Translations under genes and position numbers: made by a program
The notes under the pieces: model-generated
The model's input: only the letters and a program-made list of their open reading frames with translations
Database searches by the model: none
Told to the model about the DNA's origin: nothing
Shown here: positions 26,831-35,167 of the stretch, in pieces
Position numbering within the stretch: position 1 is the stretch's first letter
Layout of the letters: each line of letters begins with the position of its first letter
Source of the DNA: Kordia zhangzhouensis
GTDB taxonomy: Bacteria; Bacteroidota; Bacteroidia; Flavobacteriales; Flavobacteriaceae
Assembly (NCBI RefSeq): GCF_001005305.1
Contig: NZ_LBMH01000003.1
Location: 620,001-684,000, forward strand
DNA length: 64,000 nucleotides
Direction: 5' to 3'

Positions 26831-26863
26831 AAGGAAATCTTTTATATGATTTCCTTTTTTTTT
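26831..26863 (+). terminator. Terminator of hflX
   Basis: AAGGAAATC (26831-26839) and GATTTCCTT (26848-26856) form a 9-bp stem with an 8-base loop followed by a T run to 26863. Confidence 0.85.
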
Positions 26864-27034
26864 ATGTATCTTTCAATAGCTAAAGCGCAAATTGTCAACT
26901 AATTTGCCATTAGTCCTTTCCCCTCTTTTTCTAAAACAAGCATGTTTGTGTTTCTTTTTTTTTGGAAGTTTCACAAGCACTTACGTGGTATCCGAAAAAC
27001 GCACGAGTAGGAATAATTTAAAACGAGTAATAAG

Positions 27035-27196
27035 ATGAAAAAGAGTTTACAGAAACTTTCACTGAACAAAAAAGCAGTTTCAAGTTTAACTTCAACTATT
27101 AAAGGAGGTTTGCGAAGAGCAGGAGATGGATTACCAACCAACGATCCTACTGCAAACACAAGATGTTTTGATTGTCCTCCAACAACTTTCAACTAA
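27035..27196 (+). CDS. Small precursor peptide 1 of 3 (GG leader, CxxC core)
   Basis: 53 aa. Leader KKSLQKLSLNKKAVSSLTST-IKGG, then core LRRAGDGLPTNDPTANTRCF with the tail DCPPTTFN. Two Cys in a C-F-D-C pattern near the C terminus. The leader is the same type as in the other precursors here, and the core start GGLR-R is shared with the next two genes, so these three are paralogues. No modification gene is adjacent. A shortage of Cys but many Thr suggests one or two rings at most, or cleavage and export without rings. Confidence 0.72.
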   Translation: MKKSLQKLSLNKKAVSSLTSTIKGGLRRAGDGLPTNDPTANTRCFDCPPTTFN

Positions 27197-27281
27197 GTCT
27201 AAAAGTAAACTTGTTTTACTTGAAAAGTTTTCTAGATCTAAATATTTGTTAGATCGTTCACTTTTATAAAACTAATTAAAA

Positions 27282-27445
27282 TGAAAAAAAACCTTAAAAA
27301 ATTAGCCTTAAACAAAAAAGAAGTATCAAACCTTACTGTTAAAGGCGGACTTCGTCGTCAAGATGACACCACCGACACCTATACAACAGGGCCAACAGGA
27401 CCAACTGCATTAACTCTTTGTTTTGTATGTCCTGGACAACGATAA
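27282..27445 (+). CDS. Small precursor peptide 2 of 3, reading frame uncertain
   Basis: Translated in the downstream frame this is KNLKKLALNKKEVSNL-TVKGGLRRQDD...TGPTGPTALTLCFVCPGQR, clearly a sister of the genes on either side, about 54 aa. By my reading the ATG at 27282 is one base out of frame with that sequence, and its own frame stops at 27303-27305. The difference lies in a run of A right after the ATG, where counting by eye is unreliable. So the gene is either intact with ATG at 27281 or carries a one-base slip in the A tract. The core has a CFVC pair and TGPTGPT. Confidence 0.55.
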
Positions 27446-27477
27446 AAATATATAGTTAACAACTAAAACTTAAAATC

Positions 27478-27648
27478 ATGAAAAAAAATATTAAAAAACT
27501 CTCTTTAAACAAGAAAGCCGTTTCAAGTTTAGGAGAAAAAGTAGTTGGAGGATTGCGAAAAGCAGAAAACACAGGCGGGCCCTTAACTTGTACCGATCCA
27601 ACGGCACGAACTTTTTGTTACTATTGTCCTCCACCTAATCCATACTAG
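27478..27648 (+). CDS. Small precursor peptide 3 of 3 (GG leader, CYYC core)
   Basis: 56 aa. Leader KKNIKKLSLNKKAVSSLGEK-VVGG, core LRKAENTGGPLTCTDPTART ending FCYYCPPPNPY. The core has three Cys, and 'DPTA.T..C..CPP' is shared with peptide 1, where only one residue separates GG from an R-R/K pair. It is the last of the three tandem plus-strand genes and is followed by a strong terminator. Function of the mature peptide unknown. Confidence 0.75.
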   Translation: MKKNIKKLSLNKKAVSSLGEKVVGGLRKAENTGGPLTCTDPTARTFCYYCPPPNPY

Positions 27649-27672
27649 AATTTTCAGTATTTTATACAATAG

Positions 27673-27707
27673 AAAAAGTCAGAAGCACGTTGCTTCTGAC
27701 TTTTTTT
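27673..27707. terminator. Strong bidirectional terminator between convergent precursor genes
   Basis: A 15-bp perfect stem, AAAAAGTCAGAAGCA (27673-27687) with TGCTTCTGACTTTTT (27691-27705), 3-base loop, and T runs in both directions. It separates the three plus-strand precursors from the minus-strand one. Confidence 0.85.
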
Positions 27708-27729
27708 GATAATACCTATATACTTTAAA

Positions 27730-27936
27730 TTATATGCAATTTCTACATGTAGGGTATTCTGTTTGAGTAATACACACATTTTTAATGCTTTCAACACCAC
27801 AAGTTGGGAATTCAGTTTGCGTAGCACATGGACTATCAATACTTCTTACTCCTTTTCCTCCCTCTAGAGCAGAGGCATTCAAATTGGAAATTTCTCTTTT
27901 TCTCAACGATAAATTTTTTACTTGTTGTTTTTTCAT
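27730..27936 (-). CDS. Precursor peptide with duplicated C-x-TQTE-PTC core (RiPP-like)
   Basis: 68 aa. Leader MKKQQVKNLSLRKREISNLN ending LEGG. The core contains an internal repeat: C-A-TQTEFPTC and C-I-TQTEYPTC, then RNCI, five Cys in all. Thr two and five residues before Cys could form methyllanthionine rings. The TQTE motif before Cys recurs in the peptide at 4608-4802, suggesting the two belong to one precursor family and could share enzymes encoded elsewhere. It is convergent with the three small precursors. Confidence 0.75.
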   Translation of the reverse strand: MKKQQVKNLSLRKREISNLNASALEGGKGVRSIDSPCATQTEFPTCGVESIKNVCITQTEYPTCRNCI

Positions 27937-28159
27937 AAGATGTAAATTTTGATTGTTTTATTTTGTGTAAAACAACATCAATCTACTGTAGAGCACAAGG
28001 AAAGTAATTACTATTTTATAAAGCGCACAGTATATACAAAAACTACAACCTCAAACATATCAATAGTTTACACACGAATGCTTCGTAATTTTTGACTTGT
28101 AATTTGCATGTATTCAATTTATAAAATGACACGTATATCTTTTGAAATCTGACTCTATT

Positions 28160-29422
28160 TTATCTATCTTCTTCTATCCAAGTTCCAACATTTCCATTAC
28201 TTCCCAACGTGTATCCTAATCGATAACTCCCTGCTTTTTTCATTTCAATATATTTCCCTGGCGCTGGAATAATTCCGTTATCTCGAAGAATTGCATTAAA
28301 AGAAGCTAGTTTGCTTTGAGATAATACACGACCATTGTGATTAATTGAATTTCCATTGATTAATAATTTTACCGGTTCGTCTGTAGAGTCAATGTATCCT
28401 TTTTTATATAAGTCATTAAATACTTTTTTGATTCGAGCATTCAACCCTACAATGACAATATGGTCTTCTTTTTTGTAAAAAGAAAAATCAGTATTTGACT
28501 GCATTCCCGCATCTAGGAACATTTTATTGTATTTAGCATACTGAACTTGAGTAAGCTCTGAACCATTAACATACATGCGATTTTTTTCTATTGTAAAAGT
28601 AACTTCGTTTGTATTTTCAACTAGCGCATCTTTTTTTAGTTGAGCTAATAGATTTTCTTGCAATTCTGGCCAAATCCAGTTTATTTTCCCTCCAGAAACG
28701 GGCACATATTTTGTTTTTGGGTCTTCCAACAAACGTTGTATATAGTTACTCACACCTCCACTATGACGCGCCCTTTCTTCTACTCTTTTAGCTTCCCTAT
28801 CTAAACGTTTTGCTTCTCTTTCTATACGCGCTGCATCTCTTTCAATTCTTTGCGCATCTCGCTCTACTTGTTGTTCTACGCGACGTGCCTCTCTCATAAC
28901 TTGACGTTCCAGTCGTTCTGCTTCTCGTTGCATACGATCGGCTTCACGACGCTTTCGATCAGCTTCACGCTGTAAACGCAATTTTTCACTATTAACATTA
29001 GAACCCGAAATAATCATTTTTACATCTTCTCCGAGATCCTTAATTTTTTCAGCTAAATCTGGTGAAGCTACTTCTAAGTCAACTGAAATTCGCAAACTTC
29101 TTTTTGTAAGTTTTACTTCATATACTTTTTCATCGTTACTCCATTTTGAATATCCTTTTTCGAGCAACATATTTTTTCCGCCAAGTTCTTTTTCTATTAA
29201 TTTTTTTAAGCGATCATACCTGTTTTCAGGGAATTTAGCCCTTAGTTTATAACTATCATTATCATGACTAATAGAAATTGAAGTACTTTCTCCTTGACTA
29301 CTATTACTTGTGATACTAACAGAACTAGAAGTTGATGGTGGAGTTGGTGGTAAAGGTGGCTCTTGTTGCGCAATACTTAAATGAGTTGCAAACATTGCGA
29401 TTACTATGAATACATTTTTCAT
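28160..29422 (-). CDS. Exported coiled-coil protein of a two-component operon, unknown function
   Basis: 420 aa. Signal peptide (1-18, ending SIAQ), a Pro/Ser-rich stretch, a small domain (about 50-145), then an Arg/Glu-rich coiled coil (about 150-225) built on repeats such as READRMQREAERLERQ and ERDAARIEREAKRLDREA. The C-terminal half (about 235-420) has two similar segments ('MYVNGSELTQVQYAKYNKMF' and 'INHNGRVLSQSKLASFNAIL'), an internal duplication. No family recognised. It begins 20 bp after the response regulator on the same strand, so it may be an output or a periplasmic sensor of that system. Confidence 0.8.
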   Translation of the reverse strand: MKNVFIVIAMFATHLSIAQQEPPLPPTPPSTSSSVSITSNSSQGESTSISISHDNDSYKLRAKFPENRYDRLKKLIEKELGGKNMLLEKGYSKWSNDEKVYEVKLTKRSLRISVDLEVASPDLAEKIKDLGEDVKMIISGSNVNSEKLRLQREADRKRREADRMQREAERLERQVMREARRVEQQVERDAQRIERDAARIEREAKRLDREAKRVEERARHSGGVSNYIQRLLEDPKTKYVPVSGGKINWIWPELQENLLAQLKKDALVENTNEVTFTIEKNRMYVNGSELTQVQYAKYNKMFLDAGMQSNTDFSFYKKEDHIVIVGLNARIKKVFNDLYKKGYIDSTDEPVKLLINGNSINHNGRVLSQSKLASFNAILRDNGIIPAPGKYIEMKKAGSYRLGYTLGSNGNVGTWIEEDR

Positions 29423-29442
29423 TGTTTTTTGATTTTTTTGAA

Positions 29443-30156
29443 TTAATTATTGATTTTAAATGTAAGTCCAACTCCACGAGTACTTTCAATGGTAATTGTT
29501 GGATCTTCTTTAAAATATTTCCGAAGTCGGCTAATGAAAACATCCATGCTTCTTCCAGAAAAGAAATCATCATTTCCCCAAACGTTTGCAAGAACGTCTT
29601 CTCGCTTCACCATTTGGTTCTTATGATCGAAGAAATACTGTATAAGTTGCGCTTCCTTTTCAGTAATTCGTTGAATTGTACCGTTGAATTGTAATTGATA
29701 GTTTTGCTTGTCAAAAATATACGCACCAATAGAAAAGGGTTGTTCGTTTTTTGATGATTGATGATTTCGTTGTGTACGTTTTAAAATGTTTTGCAAACGC
29801 AATACCAATATATCTGCTTCAAACGGTTTGACGATATAATCGTCGGCTCCGAGTTTTAATCCTCGTATTTTATCTTCCTTCATCTTTTTGGCAGTCAAAA
29901 AAATAAAAGACACTTCCGGATCGTGTTCTATCACTTTTTCAGCGAGTGAAAAACCATCTAACTTAGGCATCATTACATCAAATACACATATATCAAAAGC
30001 TTTTGCCCCTTGATGTTCTTCTGCAATAAATAATGTGTATGCTTCTTCGCCATCCTTAGCCCAAATCACTTCAAAATTGTGAATCATCAAGTATTGTTTT
30101 AATATACTTCCAAAATCGTAATCGTCTTCTGCGAGTAAAACTTTAGTATGTTCCAT
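29443..30156 (-). CDS. OmpR/RprY-type response regulator
   Basis: 237 aa. Receiver domain with E10/D11/D12 pocket, phospho-acceptor D60 (VFDVMMPKLDG) and Lys in DDYIVKPF; then an OmpR-type winged helix (FSIGAYIFDKQNYQLQFNGT ... DVFISRLRKYFKEDPTITIE). The start codon overlaps the last base of the histidine kinase, showing translational coupling. The pair resembles RprX/RprY of Bacteroides in layout; orthology is not tested. Confidence 0.93.
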   Translation of the reverse strand: MEHTKVLLAEDDYDFGSILKQYLMIHNFEVIWAKDGEEAYTLFIAEEHQGAKAFDICVFDVMMPKLDGFSLAEKVIEHDPEVSFIFLTAKKMKEDKIRGLKLGADDYIVKPFEADILVLRLQNILKRTQRNHQSSKNEQPFSIGAYIFDKQNYQLQFNGTIQRITEKEAQLIQYFFDHKNQMVKREDVLANVWGNDDFFSGRSMDVFISRLRKYFKEDPTITIESTRGVGLTFKINN

Positions 30157-31550
30157 TAGTGAATTGGTATTTGAATAATAAAAGTGGTTCCTTTATGCAC
30201 TTCGCTTTCTACTATTATTTCTCCATCATGAGCTTTCACAATTTGACTTGTATAATACAAGCCCAATCCAAGACCTTTTACATTGTGTACATTTCCATGA
30301 CTTACTCTGAAAAATTTGTCAAAAATTTGCTGTTGGTCTTTTTGATTAATACCAGGACCGTTGTCCATAATTTTGATTACATAGGTGCTTCCTTTTACAA
30401 ATGTTTCAATGCTAATTTTGGTTGGGCTATTTCCATATTTTACAGCATTTTCTAGTATGTTCATAATAGCCGTTGTAAAATGAAATGTATCTATTCGCAA
30501 TACTACTTCTTGCGAGCATATATTATTTTCAACTTCTAGCTCATGTTGTTGTGTAGCGAGTTTAAAATCTGCTATTAAGTCATTGAAATAATCAGTATCA
30601 GTTACCAAATCTTTAGATAATACAATATCATTAGCACTTAAACTATTGGTTAATACTTGATCAATCAGTTTTTGCAACCTAGTATTTTGCCTATCTACAA
30701 TTGCTAATGTATTATCAAAAGCTTCTTCTGAGTTTCGTATTTCTTTGTTTTTTAAACTTTTGGATGCCACACTCAATGTTGCTAGTGGCGTTTTTAACTC
30801 ATGAGTAATATTATTAATAAAGTCTGTTTTGATTTCGGTAATTTTCTTTTGATTGATGAGTTTTTTGATTGAATAATATAGCAGTCCTACCACAAATAAA
30901 AAAAGCAATACAGAACAGATTAAAAGTGTTGCCATACGTCTAAAAACGATACTTTTCCAGTCGGTAATAAGAATTACATCACGAGTTTTCAGCTCCACAT
31001 CAAAAGTATTTAGAAAAACACTGTCTTTTTCTTGAGTAATGAAATCAAACTCAGTAAACGTTCTTGAATTTTTAACTACATGCGAATCTTTATCTTTAAA
31101 ATCTTCTCCTAAAAAAGTAGCATTTTGCATACTGCTAGAAGGAAAGATGGTATCATTTTTTTCACCAGTAAACACAACAATACTAACCAACTCTCGTTTG
31201 TAACGAATTTTATATCCTAAGTTTATAGAATCCAATTCTTTTTGATAGCGTTGCATGTAAGGAGTATTGATATTATCACTTACGGTACGCAATTTTTGAA
31301 TTACTGTTTTTTTGCTGATTCTATCATTTTCATAATCCCCTAGATTCACTCTTAAATCTTCTCCGAGAATATCCATAAGTGAATCCAATTCAGGATGATT
31401 ATCGATATCGGAAATTGCATCATCAGTTTCTTGAATAAAAGCACGTTTTTTTAATTGATAAGTGTTTTCTATCAAATATGCTTGAATTCCCGATAGAGCA
31501 ATTAAGGTAGCAATTGAAGCAATTATTAATATGGTGATTTTATTTTTCAT
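30156..31550 (-). CDS. Sensor histidine kinase, two membrane helices (RprX-like)
   Basis: 464 aa from the ATG at 31550, which starts directly with a membrane segment (KITILIIASIATLIALSGI); an in-frame ATG at 31571 adds seven residues and is possible. A periplasmic sensor of about 180 residues ends at a second membrane helix (TLLICSVLLFLFVVGLLYYS). The kinase core has HisKA box FINNITHELKTPLATL, N-box ILENAVKYGNS, G1 DNGPGINQ and G2 GLGLGLYY. Expected to phosphorylate D60 of the co-encoded regulator. Signal unknown. Confidence 0.92.
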   Translation of the reverse strand: MKNKITILIIASIATLIALSGIQAYLIENTYQLKKRAFIQETDDAISDIDNHPELDSLMDILGEDLRVNLGDYENDRISKKTVIQKLRTVSDNINTPYMQRYQKELDSINLGYKIRYKRELVSIVVFTGEKNDTIFPSSSMQNATFLGEDFKDKDSHVVKNSRTFTEFDFITQEKDSVFLNTFDVELKTRDVILITDWKSIVFRRMATLLICSVLLFLFVVGLLYYSIKKLINQKKITEIKTDFINNITHELKTPLATLSVASKSLKNKEIRNSEEAFDNTLAIVDRQNTRLQKLIDQVLTNSLSANDIVLSKDLVTDTDYFNDLIADFKLATQQHELEVENNICSQEVVLRIDTFHFTTAIMNILENAVKYGNSPTKISIETFVKGSTYVIKIMDNGPGINQKDQQQIFDKFFRVSHGNVHNVKGLGLGLYYTSQIVKAHDGEIIVESEVHKGTTFIIQIPIH

Positions 31551-31597
31551 GTATGATTGGTTGGTTGTCACAAACTGTTTTCTCAGTTTTTACATTT

Positions 31598-31605
31598 CAA
31601 AAGTA
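31598..31605 (-). promoter_or_regulatory. -7 element of the kinase-regulator operon
   Basis: TACTTTTG on the minus strand fits TAnnTTTG, 27 bp before the 31571 ATG and 48 bp before the 31550 ATG. The -33 region is not convincing. Confidence 0.45.
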
Positions 31606-31662
31606 GCGAATCACCTACTGGTTGCCATAAAATTTTATATCGTTAACCGAACATTAACCTAA

Positions 31663-31696
31663 AAAACGCTGCAAACCTATGTGTTTACAGCGTTTT
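31663..31696 (-). terminator. Terminator of the first DUF3078 gene
   Basis: AAAACGCTG...AAAC and GTTT...CAGCGTTTT pair with one mismatch; on minus the stem runs into TTTTTT. It lies downstream of the gene ending at 31760. Confidence 0.7.
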
Positions 31697-31759
31697 ATAT
31701 TTTGAATGTTAATAGATAGAAATGGTTCATATCTTATCCATTAACTTACAGGTGATTGT

Positions 31760-32689
31760 TTAAAAGACGTAATTGACACCTAACCCTAAAACTTCTCTTG
31801 TTTGGAAACCTTTAAATGCGTTATCGTCATAAATGGTTTGAAAATTTATAGTTGTTGACAGATATTCATTGATTGTCATCACTACATTTACACTATAATC
31901 AAGGTCTACATTTTTAGGATCTTCTAAATAGTTTGAATAAAGGTTGACAACATTTTCCATAATCACATTATTCAATAAAGGAAATTTACAGTATCCAGAC
32001 GCATACATTCCTAGTTCATAACGAACAGACTCTCCTTCAACCACACCAAAATATTCTTCATTTGGCAAAGTAAATTCGTCATCAACAATAGTTACTTTGG
32101 AAGTTCCTGGTGCAATATTGAATTTGAAATTATCATTTTTTTTCCACAAAACTCCAGGTCCAAATGACACATAGGCTGGTGAAAATGCATTGGTATGTTC
32201 CATTCGAATTTCTTTCCCGTTTTCATTAGTAGTATATCGAAACCCTTTGGTTATTTGTGTTCTAAAATTTAAAAACCCAGAATAGAACCAATGATTTCTT
32301 CCTTTTTTTCCTATTACAGAGTTAAGTTCAAATCGATCATCCGTTTTTTTTGTGAATTTACTGTTTCGTGTTTGAGTTAATCCGTACGCAACAATCACTC
32401 TATTATCCCAATCCCAATCTTTTTGATGATAATTAAAATCGTAATGAAGCCCTAAAGTTCCTGAAATACTATTTTCTCCTCCAGCAACCCAATTAGAAAA
32501 AGCAGCTTGATTGAATAGAAATGATATCTTTCCTTCGGAACGCCAACCTTTTGGAATTGGATCTCTTTTAGGTATGATTGATTTACGAATTGCTCCTTTT
32601 AAAACTTTTACTTCTCTTCGTTTTTGAGATTCTTGAGCAGTAAGAAGCATACTTATACAAAATAGGCAGATGGTTAGTGCATTTTTCAT
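31760..32689 (-). CDS. DUF3078 family protein (outer-membrane type), copy 1
   Basis: 309 aa. Signal peptide (1-18, ending LTAQ). The family signature 'GKISFLFNQAAFSNWVAGGENSISG' is followed by alternating beta strands rich in aromatic and Asn/Asp residues, ending in VLGLGVNYVF, a typical outer-membrane barrel C terminus. DUF3078 has no known function. A paralogue of similar design lies 115 bp upstream, separated by a strong terminator, so the two are transcribed separately. Confidence 0.85.
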   Translation of the reverse strand: MKNALTICLFCISMLLTAQESQKRREVKVLKGAIRKSIIPKRDPIPKGWRSEGKISFLFNQAAFSNWVAGGENSISGTLGLHYDFNYHQKDWDWDNRVIVAYGLTQTRNSKFTKKTDDRFELNSVIGKKGRNHWFYSGFLNFRTQITKGFRYTTNENGKEIRMEHTNAFSPAYVSFGPGVLWKKNDNFKFNIAPGTSKVTIVDDEFTLPNEEYFGVVEGESVRYELGMYASGYCKFPLLNNVIMENVVNLYSNYLEDPKNVDLDYSVNVVMTINEYLSTTINFQTIYDDNAFKGFQTREVLGLGVNYVF

Positions 32690-32752
32690 AAAGTTAGTCT
32701 TAGATATTTAAAAGAAGGTTCAGCATCAAAAATTATACCAAGCAAAAATAAA

Positions 32753-32780
32753 AAAAGCACTTCAATATTGAAGTGCTTTT
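32753..32780 (-). terminator. 28-bp palindromic terminator between the DUF3078 genes
   Basis: AAAAGCACTTCAAT followed immediately by its reverse complement. On minus it continues TTTTTTATTTTTG, a good rho-independent terminator for the gene ending at 32804. Confidence 0.8.
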
Positions 32781-32803
32781 CATTTTTATTGAAAATGGAT
32801 TCC

Positions 32804-33727
32804 TTATAGATTGTAACTCAATCCAAAAGTCCAGTAAGATTGAAGTTTATTATCTACATTTTCAAATGTAGTACCTATGTTCCCGTTTGCAAGATTAAAG
32901 TTGACAGCTTCTTGTTTATTTTGACGCAGTCCAAAATCAAATCCTACACCAATTCTTTTCCATAAAGTATATGAAAAAGAGTTGATCCACGTCCAGTTTG
33001 AGTAATCATTGCTCTTATAGCTCTGAAATAACGACAAATTTGTTTTGAAGTTAATTTTACCAATATTTCTTGTATAATCTGCTACAATTTTTGCTCCTAA
33101 AGAAGACTCAAAAACGGTGTCATTATCACTAAATACAAAGTTGTAGTTTAATGGATGAATAACTACTACTAAGTTTTTAATAGGTGTCCACGTTGCTCCG
33201 ACTCCGACATCTAAGTATCCTGGATCATTGAAGTTACTTAGAATTGTAGTTCTATATTCTACCAATCCAGAAACAGCAAATTTTTCACTTAATTTTCGTC
33301 CGTATAAAGATGTTAAATTAAATACATCTGTAGCTTCTCTAAAATCATCACTATCAGTTGGATCATCTTTATCATCAAGTTTTACCCAAGCTAAGTTTAC
33401 ATTTAAACTATTGTTCCAGAAAAATTTCTCTTGGTTTAGATTCGCAAATCCATTTACTGTAAATCCAATATTCCCAGAAGCATTGTTAGGTGTTCCTTGT
33501 GCATACCAATTATTAAATTCAGAAAGGCTTCCTCCAATTACTCCAAAAGCTCCAATTTTCCAACCTGGTAGTGCATCAATTTGAGCTTGTATAGCATTTG
33601 CTTCCGCCTGTAAAGCATCGGCAGCAGCTTGTTTTTCTGCTTTTTGAGCTTTTAATTCTTCTACTGTCTGTGCATGAATAGAACTCATTCCTAAACACGC
33701 TACAATTGCAAATACGATTTTTTTCAT
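32804..33727 (-). CDS. DUF3078 family protein, copy 2, with coiled-coil N terminus
   Basis: 307 aa from the ATG at 33727, chosen because a signal peptide (KKIVFAIVACLGMSSIHAQ) begins there and the promoter lies between it and the longer frame start at 33757. After the signal comes a helical Ala/Glu/Gln coiled coil (about 22-48, EELKAQKAEKQAAADALQAE) and then the DUF3078 barrel (WKIGAFGVIGGSLSEFNNWYAQG ... YWTFGLSYNL). The coiled coil may form a trimeric or periplasmic stalk. Function unknown; paralogous to the gene at 31760. Confidence 0.87.
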   Translation of the reverse strand: MKKIVFAIVACLGMSSIHAQTVEELKAQKAEKQAAADALQAEANAIQAQIDALPGWKIGAFGVIGGSLSEFNNWYAQGTPNNASGNIGFTVNGFANLNQEKFFWNNSLNVNLAWVKLDDKDDPTDSDDFREATDVFNLTSLYGRKLSEKFAVSGLVEYRTTILSNFNDPGYLDVGVGATWTPIKNLVVVIHPLNYNFVFSDNDTVFESSLGAKIVADYTRNIGKINFKTNLSLFQSYKSNDYSNWTWINSFSYTLWKRIGVGFDFGLRQNKQEAVNFNLANGNIGTTFENVDNKLQSYWTFGLSYNL

Positions 33728-33754
33728 AAGTATTGTTTTATTTTTTTGCGACGG

Positions 33755-33785
33755 CAAATATAACTGTTGCTTTTCAGTTCACAAA
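33755..33785 (-). promoter_or_regulatory. Consensus Bacteroidota promoter of DUF3078 copy 2
   Basis: On minus: TTTG (33785-33782), a 19-bp spacer, then TATATTTG (33762-33755). This is an exact TTTG-N19-TAnnTTTG promoter; transcription should start near 33748, about 20 nt before the ATG at 33727. Confidence 0.8.
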
Positions 33786-33840
33786 AATAATAATATTTAT
33801 ACAATTATTTGAATTTCAGATTTTTACAAAATATATAGAG

Positions 33841-34350
33841 CTATATTTTCTTTTTATAAAGAGGAACTGATGAACATGCTTCTCCATACATGATACTTTT
33901 GGCAACTCCATGTAATTTACCAATTAGCATCGTGTAAGCATTGTCTGGTATAGGTTTGTTTGCACATCCTTTAATGATAACAGGTTTATTTAAATAGTTT
34001 GAAACTTCCAAATTATTAATGACTTCTTGATAAATGGCCGTTTCTAAATTCTCCAAAGTGCCAATTATCACTTTTTCGACAAAAGGTGTCAAATGTACGC
34101 TTATCAGCATATATGCCCAAGCAGGAATGATTGCATCAGTCGCACAATACAATGCTACATATTGATTTTTGTATTGTGACCAGTCATGCTCTGCTACATG
34201 ATTCCTGAATTCTTTTTCGCGAAGAATCAATCCTTCCATTAACCAACCAGAAATATCAAAAAGCACACGTTTCCCAGAAGGATAATAATCCTCAAGGTCA
34301 ATCGTAACTAGTTTACTTTGTGCGACTCTATTGATAATCTCGTCTGCCAT
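33841..34350 (-). CDS. DUF2480 family protein
   Basis: 169 aa, cytoplasmic. Family pattern 'IINRVAQSKLVTIDLEDYYP', 'FDISGWLMEGLILREKEFR' and 'VIIKGCANKPIPDNAYTMLIGKL'. DUF2480 is conserved in Bacteroidota next to suf genes and has no proven function. It lies 7 bp after the SufT-like gene, which lies 1 bp after sufE, so the three form a tight operon; a role in Fe-S protein maturation is inferred from that context only. Confidence 0.9.
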   Translation of the reverse strand: MADEIINRVAQSKLVTIDLEDYYPSGKRVLFDISGWLMEGLILREKEFRNHVAEHDWSQYKNQYVALYCATDAIIPAWAYMLISVHLTPFVEKVIIGTLENLETAIYQEVINNLEVSNYLNKPVIIKGCANKPIPDNAYTMLIGKLHGVAKSIMYGEACSSVPLYKKKI

Positions 34351-34357
34351 ACACTTG

Positions 34358-34684
34358 TTATAGTAATCCTAATTCAAGTTTAGCTTCTTCACTCATAAGT
34401 TCTTTATCCCATGGTGGATCAAAAGTAATTTCAACAATGGCATTGTTAACTTCTTTGAGTGATTTTACTTTTTCTTCTATTTCCAACGGAAGAGTTTCTG
34501 CCACAGGGCAATTAGGAGACGTTAATGTCATTAAGATTTTCACGTCATAGTTTTCATTTACAAAAACATCGTAGATTAATCCTAATTCATAGATATCTAC
34601 TGGAATTTCTGGATCGTAAATTGTTTTTAAAACTTTTACAATCTTTTCGCCTAAAGCGTCTGTATCTATAGTGATTTCTGACAT
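34358..34684 (-). CDS. MIP18/DUF59 family protein (SufT-like)
   Basis: 108 aa, the usual size of a free-standing DUF59 domain. Motifs: TIYDPEIPVDIYELGLIYDV and 'MTLTSPNCPVAETLP', containing the single conserved Cys. DUF59 proteins such as SufT, PaaD and MIP18 help mature Fe-S proteins. It lies in an operon with sufE (1 bp gap) and DUF2480 (7 bp gap). Confidence 0.93.
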   Translation of the reverse strand: MSEITIDTDALGEKIVKVLKTIYDPEIPVDIYELGLIYDVFVNENYDVKILMTLTSPNCPVAETLPLEIEEKVKSLKEVNNAIVEITFDPPWDKELMSEEAKLELGLL

Positions 34685-34685
34685 G

Positions 34686-35108
34686 TTAATTGAGTTGAGT
34701 TTGATATGCGACAGCGTATAACTTTAGTTGTTTGATCATGCTTACCAAGCCATTAGCGCGTGTTGGCGACAAATGTTCTTTTAGCCCGATTTCATCAATA
34801 AAATTTGTATTAGCTTCAATAATAGCTGATGGCTTTTGATTGGAAAACGCTCTAATTAGAATTGCTATGATTCCTTTTGTAATGATTGCATCACTATCAG
34901 CTGTAAAAACAAGCTTTCCATCTTGCATTTCCCCATGAACCCAAACTTTACTTTGACAACCTTTGATAAGGTTTTCATCCTTTTTAAGGCTTTCATCAAT
35001 TAGTGGCAGCGATTTACCTAAATCAATCATGTATTCATAGCGTTGCATCCAATCATCAAACATGCTAAACTCATCTACTATTTCTGCTTGTATTTCTTGT
35101 ATCGTCAT
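34686..35108 (-). CDS. sufE: SufE, sulfur-transfer protein for SufS
   Basis: 140 aa from the ATG at 35108, the usual SufE start (MTIQEIQAEIVDEF); the frame extends to 35153 without a better start. The catalytic Cys is C51 in LIKGCQSKVW, the same position as in Escherichia coli SufE. It accepts persulfide sulfur from SufS and hands it to SufB. SufS is encoded 1.9 kb upstream on the same strand, and the scaffold genes sufB/C/D 24 kb away on the other. Confidence 0.95.
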   Translation of the reverse strand: MTIQEIQAEIVDEFSMFDDWMQRYEYMIDLGKSLPLIDESLKKDENLIKGCQSKVWVHGEMQDGKLVFTADSDAIITKGIIAILIRAFSNQKPSAIIEANTNFIDEIGLKEHLSPTRANGLVSMIKQLKLYAVAYQTQLN

Positions 35109-35167
35109 TATTTCGTTCTTCGTTTTTACACGATTGTTTTTATTTTGACGCAAAAATACAACATCTA

